Positions 43,962 to 53,684 of a DNA stretch of 64,000 bases are shown here, one piece after another. The DNA is from an uncultured Sphingomonadaceae bacterium (GTDB taxonomy: Bacteria; Pseudomonadota; Alphaproteobacteria; Sphingomonadales; Sphingomonadaceae). The notes under the pieces were generated by a model. That model was not told where the DNA came from, did not search any database, and saw only the letters and a list, made by a program, of their open reading frames with translations. Positions within the stretch are counted from its first letter, which is position 1. Every line of letters begins with the position of its first letter. The stretch spans positions 369,940 to 433,939 of the forward strand of contig CANMFE010000003.1 in NCBI GenBank assembly GCA_947497085.1, written 5' to 3'. A program made the position numbers and the translations under genes.

Positions 43962-43989
43962 TTGACAAAATATAACAGTGTTATATACA
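43962..43989 (+). promoter_or_regulatory. Promoter of the flavoprotein gene
   Basis: TTGACA (43962-43967) and TATACA (43984-43989) are separated by 16 bp. Operator 1 fills the spacer, so a bound repressor would block RNA polymerase. Confidence 0.65.
43970..43986. promoter_or_regulatory. TetR operator 1
   Basis: ATATAACAGTGTTATAT: perfect 8-bp arms around a central G. Its reverse complement is exactly operator 2, 25 bp away centre to centre. Confidence 0.8.
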
Positions 43990-43994
43990 ACCCG

Positions 43995-44011
43995 ATATAA
44001 CACTGTTATAT
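43995..44011. promoter_or_regulatory. TetR operator 2
   Basis: ATATAACACTGTTATAT, the exact reverse complement of operator 1. It lies downstream of the -10 box of the flavoprotein promoter. Confidence 0.8.
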
Positions 44012-44037
44012 TTGATTCGACATAAGGACTTTCACCC

Positions 44038-45435
44038 ATGGCCTCCTCTCTTAAAACCGATTATCTGATTGTTGGCAGCGGCGCTGTCGGCATGGCTTTT
44101 GCCGATACATTGCTGACCGAAACCGACGCCAATATCATTATTGTCGACCGCTATGCAAAACCGGGCGGGCACTGGAATGTCGCCTATCCGTTTGTGACAT
44201 TGCACCAGCCATCGCAGTTTTACGGCGTCAGCTCGAAAGAGCTGAGCAAGGGCCGGGTCGATGAGGTTGGCCTTAACAAAGGCCTGAATGACCTCGCCAC
44301 CGGACAGGAGGTCAGCGCCTATTTCGACGATGTGATGCGCCACCAGTTCCTGCCGACCGGGCGCGTGCAATATTTCCCGATGTGTAACTATGAAGGTGAG
44401 GGCAAATTCACCTCGAAGCTGAGCGGTGAGGCGTTTCAGGTCAGCTATGACAAGCTGGTCGACTGCACTTTCCTCAATACTTCGGTTCCTTCCACCCACA
44501 CGCCCGGTTTCACGATTGCCGATGGTGTCCCGTTCATTCCGCTCAATGACCTGCCCAAAGTGACTCAACCCCCCGAAGGCTATGTTGTTATCGGCGGCGG
44601 CAAGACCGGCATTGATGCGGTGCTGTGGATGCTCGAAACCGGCATTGATCCGGATAAAATCACCTGGATCATGCCGCGCGATGCCTGGCTTCTCAATCGC
44701 GCGAACACCCAGCCGTCCATGGCGTTTTTTGAAAATACCATGGGCGCGCAGGCGGCACAGTTTGAATCGATCGCCAATGCGGAAAACATGGATGACATGT
44801 TCGACCGGCTGGAAGCTTCGGGCTATTTCCTGCGTATCGACAGGGGCGTGCGTCCGAAAATGTATCACGCCGCCACTGTCAGCGAAATGGAAATTGAGGA
44901 ACTGCGCAAGGTCAAGAATATCGTGCGCATGGGCCGTGTTTCCGCGATCGAGAAAGACCGTATCATTCTTGCGGAGGGCGAAATTCCGACCAGCACAGGC
45001 CATCTGCATGTTGACTGTTCCGCAAGCGCGGTTACCCGCACCGATATGATACCCGTGTTCAATGGCGACACCATCACGCCGCAGACAGTGCGCGCGTATC
45101 AGCCGGTTTTCAGCGCCTCGCTGATCGCGCATGTTGAGGCATCGGAGCGTGATGAGGCGGAAAAGAACCGGCTGTGCGCAGTCGTGCCGCTGCCCAACAG
45201 CACCTATGACTATATGCGTATGACCGCCGCCATGATGATGAACCAGTATAACTGGGGGCAGGACAAGGAAATCCAGGCGTGGATGCTTGAAAACCGGCTC
45301 GACGGGTTCAGCAAGATGGTGGCCGAGCTTGACCCTGCTGACACGGCTAAGGTAGATATATTGAAACGTCTGCGCGCCAACGCTATGCCTGCGATGGCCA
45401 AGCTACAGCAGTTTATCACTGAAAATGCGCCGTGA
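44038..45435 (+). CDS. FAD/NAD(P)-binding oxidoreductase, substrate unknown
   Basis: A 465-residue flavoprotein with two Rossmann motifs, YLIVGSGAVGMAFADTL (FAD) at residues 8-24 and VVIGGGKTGIDAVLWMLETG (NAD(P)) near 181. DRYAKPGGHWNVAYPFVTLH resembles the region after the first motif in flavin monooxygenases. The class resembles poorly characterised oxidoreductases related to monooxygenases; I cannot name the substrate. The TetR gene is divergent with two operators over its promoter, so it is probably induced by a small molecule that the enzyme modifies. No other pathway gene is adjacent. Confidence 0.82.
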   Translation: MASSLKTDYLIVGSGAVGMAFADTLLTETDANIIIVDRYAKPGGHWNVAYPFVTLHQPSQFYGVSSKELSKGRVDEVGLNKGLNDLATGQEVSAYFDDVMRHQFLPTGRVQYFPMCNYEGEGKFTSKLSGEAFQVSYDKLVDCTFLNTSVPSTHTPGFTIADGVPFIPLNDLPKVTQPPEGYVVIGGGKTGIDAVLWMLETGIDPDKITWIMPRDAWLLNRANTQPSMAFFENTMGAQAAQFESIANAENMDDMFDRLEASGYFLRIDRGVRPKMYHAATVSEMEIEELRKVKNIVRMGRVSAIEKDRIILAEGEIPTSTGHLHVDCSASAVTRTDMIPVFNGDTITPQTVRAYQPVFSASLIAHVEASERDEAEKNRLCAVVPLPNSTYDYMRMTAAMMMNQYNWGQDKEIQAWMLENRLDGFSKMVAELDPADTAKVDILKRLRANAMPAMAKLQQFITENAP

Positions 45436-45475
45436 TGCGTGTGTCTTGATATAGGCTCTTCTTTCTGAAATCCGT

Positions 45476-45555
45476 GCTCCTGCGAAAGCAGGAGCCTAGG
45501 GCAATTGATTGCAGCGAATGTTCTTGCTGCTCTGGATTCCTGCTTTCGCGGGAAT
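45476..45555. repeat. Two-hairpin composite repeat before macA
   Basis: Hairpin one, GCTCCTGC-GAAA-GCAGGAGC, is at 45476-45495, then CTAGGGCAATTGATT and the inverse hairpin ATTCCTGC-TTTC-GCGGGAAT (one G-T pair) at 45536-45555. It has the same arrangement as 33927-34008. The remaining spacer to macA (45556-45656) shows nothing else. Confidence 0.88.
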
Positions 45556-45656
45556 AGTTTGTAACACATCGAACAGATATGTCTTTAACCTAAAGCATCG
45601 ACAGCACACACAAAAAATGATTATGGTCCCATGACTTGCAAACAGGGGCCATTATC

Positions 45657-46906
45657 ATGCGCAAATTCGTTGGTTGGGTAAAACGTCATCCGGTGATTTC
45701 CGGCATAGGCGCATTGCTATTGGCACTGGTGCTTTACAATGTGCTGGCGCCATCTCCGCCAGCTTATGAATATGAAATCGAGCAAGCGTCCAAAGGCGAT
45801 GTGATCCGCGTCATTTCTGCAAGCGGCAAACTGCGCGCGCTTAATACCATTAACGTGGGCTCTGAAGTTTCGGGGCAGATCACCGCTGTCTATGTCGATT
45901 ATAATTCACCTGTGACCCAAGGCCAGCCATTGGCACAGATTGATGACACGCGGCTGCGTGCGCGGGTGACACAGTCACAGGCACAGGTGCAGCTGGCGCG
46001 CGCGTCGCTGGCTCAGGCCGAAGCGGCCATTGCCCGCGCCCGCACCGATGTCGAAGTGCAAAGCCGTGATTTTGCGCGGCGCAAGGAGCTGGCCGAAAAG
46101 GGTTTTGTTTCCAACACACAGCTGGATCAAGCGCAGAACCTGCTCGCCACAGCCAGGGCATCGCTGGCAACCGGGCTGGCCCAGGCGCAATCGGCGCGCG
46201 CACAGATTGCACAGAGCGCTGCCGAGCTGTCCTCGGCGCAGCTGGATTTGAGCCGCACGCGCATAGTTGCGCCCACCAGCGGGGTGGTCATCAACAAACT
46301 GGTCGAACCTGGGTCCACCGTAACGGCAGGTTTCCAGACGCCCAATCTGTTTGAAATTGCCGCCGACACCAGCAAGATGCAGGTCGAGGCATCGGTCGAT
46401 GAAGCCGATATAGGTCAGGTTGAGATAGGTCAGGCGGTGACATTCACAGTGGACAGCTTCCCGGATGAAAAATTCGCCGCCAGGGTGCAGCAGATTCGCA
46501 AATCAGCGACCGAGGCGCAAAATGCGGTCAGCTATCTCGTGATCCTTGATGTCGACAATATTGGCGGCAAATTGCTCACCGGCATGACCGCCAATGTCGA
46601 AATCATTACCGGCCGCAAAAAAAATGTCACGCGCGTCCCTGTGGCCGCAACGCGTTTCCGGCCCAAGCAGGAAGACCGGCCGGAAGAGGACGAAGGCACG
46701 AAGCGCAAAAGCCGCGACAATGACAAAACAACAGTCTGGATCGCCACCGATGACCCGTACCGACCCGAAGAAGTGGAAGTCAAAACCGGCCTGGAAGGCG
46801 AGGATTATGTCGAGATTACCAAGGGGCTGAAACCGGGGCAGAAAATATTGCTGCGCACCCGCAATCTCGATGGCAGCGAGGATGATGACCGCGGAGAGGA
46901 TGACTG

Positions 46907-46907
<1 letters not shown>
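45657..46907 (+). CDS. MacA-like periplasmic adaptor (HlyD/RND family)
   Basis: A 416-residue membrane-fusion protein. An N-terminal membrane anchor (PVISGIGALLLALVLYNVLA) is followed by a barrel-sandwich segment (ASGKLRALNTINVGSEVSGQ), a long helical hairpin (about 90-195), and the lipoyl and beta-barrel parts (RIVAPTSGVV, VDEADIGQVEIGQAVTF). The C-terminal end is unusually acidic (GSEDDDRGEDD). The ATG at 45657 has AGGGG; a TTG seven codons earlier is less likely. Adaptors of this type join an ABC permease to a TolC channel. Its stop overlaps macB ATPase by one base. Confidence 0.92.
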
Positions 46908-47631
<724 letters not shown>

Positions 47632-47635
<4 letters not shown>

Positions 47636-48882
47636 AGCGTAGCCTGTCCTCCCGTATCTCCGCGTGGCTGGTCAATATCTCAATTGCCATGACCGCGCTG
47701 CGCACCAATCTGATGCGTTCAATCCTCACCACGCTGGGTGTGATGATTGGCGTGTTCGCGGTGACGCTCGCGGTGGGAGTAGGGTCCGGCGCACAGGTGT
47801 CAGTGCTCGAATCGATCAATTCGCTGGGGTCGAACATGGCGATCCTGTTCCCGCAGCCCGATAGCGAGGGCGGGCGCAGCACATTTGAGCGCGGACGGCT
47901 GACCACGCGTGATGCCCGCGCGATTGAACGCGAAATCAGCGGTGTGGTCGATGTCGCGCCGCAGCTGCGTTCCAGTGTCACTATCATCACCAGCGGCAAC
48001 ACCGCTTCGACATCCGCCATTGGCGCGACCCCTGCCTATGGCCTGGTGTCAAATATCAATGCCGAAAGCGGCCGATTTATCAACGAAGCCGATGTCCGTA
48101 CCGCCGCGCGCGTGGTGGTGCTGGGTCCCAGCGTCGCTGAAAAGCTGTATGGTGACTTTGACCCGGTCGGGGAAACAGTGCGCATTAACCGCGTACCGTT
48201 CAAGATTGTAGGGATACTGGAATCCAAGGGATCGAGCTTTGGCAATGACAATGACGATATCGCGATCATGCCGATCAGCACCGTGCGCCAGCGGTTTGTC
48301 GGCGACACGCTGGCGGGCCCGGATGACCTGCATGTGCTGTTTGTCGGGTTTCAGGATGGGATAGAGCTGTCCACAGCCAAGCGTGAAATGACCGAATTGC
48401 TGCGCGATAGGTACCGTGTACGTGACCGTGACGGCAATCCGTTTACCATCCGCACGACCGAGGAGTTTATCCAACAGACCAGCCAGGTCACGGGGATATT
48501 TCAGACGGTATTGGTGGCGATTGCCTCCATATCGCTGCTGGTCGGCGGTATCGGTATCATGAACATCATGCTGGTTTCGGTGACGGAACGTACCCGGGAG
48601 ATCGGCCTGCGCATGGCGCTGGGCGCAAAGAAAAGCGATATCCGCAACCAGTTCCTGGTCGAGGCGGCAGTGCTGTGCGTGATTGGCGGTGCTATGGGGC
48701 TTTTGCTCGCCATTATCGCGGGCAGGGCGCTCACCGCCTATGCTGATTTTCCGGTACCCATCGGGCTTGGCATATCGATAGGTGCGATCATTTTTTCGGC
48801 GTTGGTCGGGCTTGTTTTTGGCGGCTGGCCCGCGGTGCGCGCTTCACGGCTGTCACCGATAGAGGCGCTCAGGACAGAATAA
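47632..48882 (+). CDS. MacB-type ABC transporter permease
   Basis: A 416-residue permease with an N-terminal membrane segment ([22 protein letters not shown]), a large periplasmic MacB core (about 50-270), and three C-terminal membrane segments with the FtsX-like [20 protein letters not shown] and [16 protein letters not shown] motifs. In true MacB the ATPase and permease are one chain; here they are separate, as often in alphaproteobacteria. It probably forms an export complex with the two upstream genes and TolC. Confidence 0.92.
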
Positions 48883-48893
48883 GCTTATCAAAA

Positions 48894-49051
48894 CCCTCTC
48901 CCCGGCGGGGAGAGGGTATGGAGACTTGCCAGCGTGCTGGCTAGTCGGAATTGGTGAGGGGCTTCGCGCTATCGGCGGGCCGCACACCCTCACCAAGTTA
49001 CGCTAGGTGCTGACGCACCAAGCTGCACTGTCCTCTCCCTCAAGGGAGAGG
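48894..49051. repeat. Three-part palindromic element between the permease and acyl-CoA dehydrogenase genes
   Basis: Outer hairpins are at 48894-48916 (CCCTCTCCCC/GGGGAGAGGG, loop GGC) and 49032-49051 (CCTCTCCCT/AGGGAGAGG, loop CA). Between them TTGGTGAGGG (48951-48960) and CCCTCACCAA (48987-48996) are inverted. The order hairpin, inverted pair, hairpin is that of the valS insertion. Nothing else is visible in 48883-49210 except AGGAG at the gene start. Confidence 0.82.
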
Positions 49052-49210
49052 GAAATCAGTTTCGAGCAACTATGCTTATATGACGCTACGGCATCCATGA
49101 AACCGCAGTTTCTCTCCATTTCCCGTTCACAAACCCACGCAAACAGTTTAAACAATCGATTAAGAATCGCGCCCTTGAACCGGCGCGCGGACAATGCAGG
49201 AGAAAGCCAT

Positions 49211-50407
49211 ATGAACCTGGAATTCACCCCCGAAGAAAATGCGTTCCGCGACGAAGTGCGCGCATTTATCGAAGAAAATTATCCCGCCGACCTGCCCAAG
49301 CGCGGCCTGGCCGACGACATGAGCCGTGAACAGTTCCTGAAATGGCATAAGATATTAGGCAAAAAAGGCTGGTCCACGCCCGCCTGGCCCGAAGAATATG
49401 GCGGCACGGGATGGACCCCGACGCAGCGCTATATCTGGCAGGAGGAAAACGCCCGCGTAAATGCGGTGATGCCGCTGCCTTTCGGGGTCGGCATGGTCGG
49501 GCCGGTCATCTATACGTTCGGTAACGAGGAACAAAAGGCAAAGCACCTGCCCGGCATCCGCAGCGGCGAAGTGTGGTGGTGTCAGGGCTATAGCGAACCC
49601 GGCGCGGGCAGTGATCTTGCCTCGCTGAAAACAACCGCCGTGCGGGGCGGGGATGACTATATTCTCAATGGCCAGAAAACATGGACCACATTAGCGCAGC
49701 ATGCCGATTGGGGCTTTTTCCTGTGCCGGACCGACCCCACGGCAGAGCGTCCGCAGCAGGGCATCAGCTTCATTCTGGTCGATATGAAAACGCCGGGCAT
49801 TGAAGTGCGCCCCATCAAGCTGATCGATGGCGGTTATGAGGTCAACGAGGTCTGGCTCACCGATGTGCGTGTACCGGCGGAAAACCTGATCGGTGAGGAA
49901 AACAAGGGCTGGACCTATGCCAAATTCCTGCTCGCGCATGAGCGCTCCGGCATTGCAGGGGTGGCGCGCTCAAAACGTGCGCTTGAAAACCTGCGCGAGA
50001 TTGCGGATATTGAGATGATGGATGGCGCGCCGCTGAGCGAAGATTTCGACTTTGCGCGCAAGCTGAGCCAGCTTGAAATTGATCTGGCCGCGCTGGAAAT
50101 TACCGAACTGCGCACGCTGGCCGGGGAGCAGGCGGGCAAGGGGCCGGGACCGGAAAGCTCGATCCTGAAAGTGAAGGGCACGGAGATACAGCAGCGGCTC
50201 ACCGAGCTGACGGTGGAAGCGGTGGGCACCTATGGCCTCCCCGATTTTCGCTCGTTCGAAGATACTCTTGCCAATGACAATGCGCCTGGCCCCGATTATG
50301 CGACGCACGCCGCGCCGCATTATTTCAACTTTCGCAAAGCCTCCATCTATGGCGGCTCGAATGAGATCCAGCGCAACATCATCACCAAAATGGTGCTCGG
50401 ACTTTAA
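49211..50407 (+). CDS. Acyl-CoA dehydrogenase (FadE-like), large type
   Basis: A 398-residue flavin-dependent acyl-CoA dehydrogenase. WCQGYSEPGAGSDLASLKTT is the FAD/substrate signature, QKTWTTLAQHADW follows, and NFRKASIYGGSNEIQRNIITKMVLGL is the C-terminal FAD-binding block. The start at 49211 (MNLEFTPEENAFRDEV) has AGGAG; the frame is open back to 49007 across repeats. It forms a pair with the next gene, an arrangement seen for heteromeric (alpha2-beta2) acyl-CoA dehydrogenases that act on steroid or other bulky CoA esters. The substrate is unknown. Confidence 0.9.
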   Translation: MNLEFTPEENAFRDEVRAFIEENYPADLPKRGLADDMSREQFLKWHKILGKKGWSTPAWPEEYGGTGWTPTQRYIWQEENARVNAVMPLPFGVGMVGPVIYTFGNEEQKAKHLPGIRSGEVWWCQGYSEPGAGSDLASLKTTAVRGGDDYILNGQKTWTTLAQHADWGFFLCRTDPTAERPQQGISFILVDMKTPGIEVRPIKLIDGGYEVNEVWLTDVRVPAENLIGEENKGWTYAKFLLAHERSGIAGVARSKRALENLREIADIEMMDGAPLSEDFDFARKLSQLEIDLAALEITELRTLAGEQAGKGPGPESSILKVKGTEIQQRLTELTVEAVGTYGLPDFRSFEDTLANDNAPGPDYATHAAPHYFNFRKASIYGGSNEIQRNIITKMVLGL

Positions 50408-50428
50408 AGATACAAATACATACCAACC

Positions 50429-50491
50429 CCGCTCACCCTGAGCCTGTCGAAGGGTGGTGGCACAAGGCTTCGACAAGCTCAGCCTGAGCGG
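50429..50491. repeat. Inverted repeat between the two acyl-CoA dehydrogenase genes
   Basis: CCGCTCACCCTGAGCCTGTC (50429 on) and an inverted counterpart starting GGCTTCGACAAGCTCAGCCT (50466 on) form a long imperfect hairpin. Fragments of the same family occur at 11543-11570 and 14978-14994. Confidence 0.82.
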
Positions 50492-50517
50492 ATGCAGGGA
50501 TTTAGGAGATACAGATA

Positions 50518-51660
50518 ATGCACTTCGACTTTACCGAGGAACAGACCATGATCCGCGACACATTGGCGCGTATGGTGCGTGAGGAATATACATTTGAGAC
50601 GCGTCACAAGGTGATTGAATCGGACAGCGGCTGGCGGCCTGAATTTTGGGCACAGCTGGCCGAGCTTGGCATATTGTCCGCGCCGTTCAGTGAAGAAGAC
50701 GGCGGCTTTGGCGGCGGTCCGGTTGAAACGCTGGTCATTATGGAAGAGCTGGGCAAGGGCCTGGTCGTCGAGCCATTTATCCCTAGCGTGGTGTGTGCGG
50801 GCGGTATCCTGAAACATGGCGGTTCACAGGCGCAGAAGGATGAACATCTCGCCGCGATTATCGATGGCAGCCGCGTGTTCGCCTTTGCCCATGCCGAACC
50901 GAGAGGCCGTTATGATATGGCGTTCCTGGAAACGCGGGCCAAGGCAGATGGCGATGGCTATGTGCTGAGTGGCCACAAGGCGGTCGTGATCGGCGCACCC
51001 TGGGCATCGCACCTGATCGTCACCGCGCGCACTTCGGGCGAAGTGGCCGATCATGGCGGTGTCAGTGTGTTCATCGTGCCCAAGGATGCGGAGGGCATTT
51101 CCACGCGTGACTATGCAACCGTCGATGGACGCCGCGCGTCCGAAGTCTATTTCGAGAATGTAAAAGTCGGCGGCGATGCGCTGGTGGGCGCGGAAGGCGG
51201 CAGTCTGGGCCTTGTCATGCAGGTGGCGGATGAAGCCATTGCCGCGCTCTGCGCCGAAGCGTGCGGCGCGATGCAGGTCGCCAATGCCATGACGATAGAT
51301 TACACTAAACAGCGCAAGCAATTCGGCGTGCCCATCGCGAAGTTCCAGGTGCTGCAACACCGTATGGCCGACATGTTCATGGAATATGAGCAATCGGTGT
51401 CGATGTCCTATCTTATCACGCTGAAACTAGGCGAACCGGCGGCGGAGCGCGCGAAGTTCGCGTCAATGGCAAAAGCGCGCATCGGGCAGGCGGGCCGCTT
51501 TATCGGCCAGAACGCGGTGCAGACATTTGGCGGTATCGGCGTGACCGACGAAGTGGCGATCAGCCATTATTTCAAGCGTCTCACCATGATCGACAGCGAA
51601 TTTGGCGATGCAGGCCACCACCTGAAACGCCATGTCGCGCTGAGCCGGAAGGCAGCGTAA
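50518..51660 (+). CDS. Acyl-CoA dehydrogenase, partner subunit
   Basis: A 380-residue acyl-CoA dehydrogenase related to, but clearly different from, the preceding one. MHFDFTEEQTMIRDTLARMV is the N-terminal helix; FAHAEPRGRYD replaces the usual substrate-binding loop. VQTFGGIGVTDEVAISHYFK is the C-terminal block, with aspartate rather than glutamate at the position where the base is often found. Such degenerate partners are typical of the heterodimeric dehydrogenases. GGAG precedes the ATG at the right spacing. Confidence 0.9.
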   Translation: MHFDFTEEQTMIRDTLARMVREEYTFETRHKVIESDSGWRPEFWAQLAELGILSAPFSEEDGGFGGGPVETLVIMEELGKGLVVEPFIPSVVCAGGILKHGGSQAQKDEHLAAIIDGSRVFAFAHAEPRGRYDMAFLETRAKADGDGYVLSGHKAVVIGAPWASHLIVTARTSGEVADHGGVSVFIVPKDAEGISTRDYATVDGRRASEVYFENVKVGGDALVGAEGGSLGLVMQVADEAIAALCAEACGAMQVANAMTIDYTKQRKQFGVPIAKFQVLQHRMADMFMEYEQSVSMSYLITLKLGEPAAERAKFASMAKARIGQAGRFIGQNAVQTFGGIGVTDEVAISHYFKRLTMIDSEFGDAGHHLKRHVALSRKAA

Positions 51661-51884
51661 GCGGCCAAGTCAGTTTTGCCATGTCCCGTAACCCCAGCAC
51701 AGGCTGACATGCAGATAAGAGTGCGGCGCAAAAAGCACTTCCAAGGCGCAGCGATGTAGCAGATCGCTGCAAGGCCGGGTTTTTCAAAATTGGAAATCAC
51801 TAGAAGATGCAAGGAGCGCATCGCAGGACGGGCTGGATGTCTGTTTAGGATAAGCGACGCCGCAGCTTGACGTGATTTCCGATT

Positions 51885-53618
51885 TTAGCGGCCCTGGTTG
51901 CGCCAGCGGTGAACTACACGTTCTATCATCTCTTCTTCGCCGCCCTGTTCCTGCCACAGCTCGCTGAAGCTCGGATCTTCGGATGCAGGCCGGCGATGTT
52001 CTTCCAGATTGTCGAACGATACACGGATCGGGATCGACACACCCTCACCGCAGATAATGCACTCACGGTTGCGCAGCGCCGGGATCGAGTCGAGGAAGCC
52101 GCGCGCACCCTCAGGCATGGCGGCTTTTACGAACGCCTGGTCACGGTCATTGTTGAGCCGCATGGCGATAATCGTGCCGCATTGCGACAGCACGCCTTCG
52201 GCAAGGTCGGACGGGCGCTGCGTTATCAGGCCCAGGGAAATGCCATATTTACGGCCCTCCTTGGCAATCCGGCTCAGGATATCGCGCACCACGCTGTCAC
52301 CGCCCTTGTCATCGGACGGGATATAGCGGTGCGCCTCTTCGCATACGAACAGGATCGGGCGCTGCGGCTCATTGCGCGCCCATATGGCGTAATCGAACAC
52401 CAGCCGGCTGAGCACCGCGACCACGGTCGAGGTAATATCGGATGGCATGGAGGACACATCGATAATTGATATCGGCTTACCTTCGGATGGCAGGCGAAAA
52501 ATCTTGGCTATGAAATTGGCCATGGTATCGCCCACCAGCATGCCGGAGAACATAAAGGAATAGCGCGGATCGGCCTTCAACTCCTCAATCTTCGTCTTCA
52601 GCCGCATATAGGGCGCACTGGACGAGCTTTTATCGAGCTTGCCCATTTCGGTCTGGATCTCGTTAAGGAGATCGGACAGCAGGTAAGGTACGGGCGAATC
52701 CACGGTCAGTTTGCCGATGGATTCGGCCAGCCGGTTCTTGGCACGCGCCCTTAACAGGCATTTGGCCAGAATATCACTGTCTGTCTGCTTATCCGCTCCT
52801 GACGAGCTGACAAACACTTCGCAATGTTCGGCAAAATTCATCAGCCAATAGGGCAGCGACAGGTTGTTGGCATCATAGAGCGCACCATTGCCCTTGAACG
52901 CGGCGCTATATTCCCCGTGCGGATCGACCATCACAATATGCCCTTCGGGGGCAAGGTCGCATATCCGGTGCAGGATCAGTGCCGCGCTGGTCGATTTACC
53001 CGTGCCGGTCGATCCCAGCAGCGCAAAGTGCTTGCCCAGCATCGCATCGACATAAAGCGCGCCGCGAATATCACTGGTGGGATACACCGTGCCGATTTCG
53101 ACATTGGCACGGCTGTCGGCGGCATAAATCTGCCGCAAGTCTTCGCTGCTCGCCGCATAGACGGGTGAGCCTGGAACCGGGTAGCGGGTCACACCGCGGC
53201 GGAAATTATAGATACGCCCTGTCAGCACTTCCTCATTACCTTCACCCAGAAAGTCGATGCTGGCGATAATCAGCCCGCCCTGACGCGGATGCATCTGCTG
53301 GGTGCGCACATTGGCCAGCACGGAACGCTCACCCAGCTTGATCTTGACCTGGCTGCCAACCTGCCCCGCCATGGCAATGCTGGGATCAGGGTCGTCCAAA
53401 AGCCCCTCCAGCCGCTCTACATCAATAACGATTTTTGAGCCGGCACCTGAAATTTCGATGATTTCGCCAATCTCATATTGCGCGAGTGCATTCTTGCTAG
53501 CCGCCGCGACAGCTGTCACTTCCTGCTGCGGTGCGGGCTGACGCCCATCAAAATCCTGTTGGCGAATATCCATGTCCTGGTCCCTATCTGGTCTTTCTGG
53601 CTGCGCATAATCTTGCAT
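51885..53618 (-). CDS. HerA-like ATPase (DUF87 with HAS-barrel)
   Basis: A 577-residue ATPase of the HerA/FtsK superfamily. A HAS-barrel-like region lies at about 45-165, Walker A is GSTGTGKSTSA near residue 199, Walker B is FVCEEAHRYIPSD, and the arginine-finger region follows RDILSRIAKEGRKYGISLGL. HerA pumps DNA in archaea with NurA. No nurA or Sir2-type partner is adjacent, so this is probably the widespread stand-alone alphaproteobacterial version. I keep the ATG at 53618; the ATG at 53573 (MDIRQQDF) has a better Shine-Dalgarno and is possible. A stretch of 224 bp downstream (51661-51884) shows no feature. Confidence 0.85.
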   Translation of the reverse strand: MQDYAQPERPDRDQDMDIRQQDFDGRQPAPQQEVTAVAAASKNALAQYEIGEIIEISGAGSKIVIDVERLEGLLDDPDPSIAMAGQVGSQVKIKLGERSVLANVRTQQMHPRQGGLIIASIDFLGEGNEEVLTGRIYNFRRGVTRYPVPGSPVYAASSEDLRQIYAADSRANVEIGTVYPTSDIRGALYVDAMLGKHFALLGSTGTGKSTSAALILHRICDLAPEGHIVMVDPHGEYSAAFKGNGALYDANNLSLPYWLMNFAEHCEVFVSSSGADKQTDSDILAKCLLRARAKNRLAESIGKLTVDSPVPYLLSDLLNEIQTEMGKLDKSSSSAPYMRLKTKIEELKADPRYSFMFSGMLVGDTMANFIAKIFRLPSEGKPISIIDVSSMPSDITSTVVAVLSRLVFDYAIWARNEPQRPILFVCEEAHRYIPSDDKGGDSVVRDILSRIAKEGRKYGISLGLITQRPSDLAEGVLSQCGTIIAMRLNNDRDQAFVKAAMPEGARGFLDSIPALRNRECIICGEGVSIPIRVSFDNLEEHRRPASEDPSFSELWQEQGGEEEMIERVVHRWRNQGR

Positions 53619-53684
53619 CCAAAAGTCATAGCCAAATAGGGTAAATAAAGGCTTTAAACGGTTCTGAAGCCCTTAAAAGCACCT

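Noticed and set aside
48894..48916. Strong hairpin after the ABC permease as a terminator
   Set aside because: No T run follows on either strand, and it belongs to a three-part repeat element. A secondary effect on transcription is possible.
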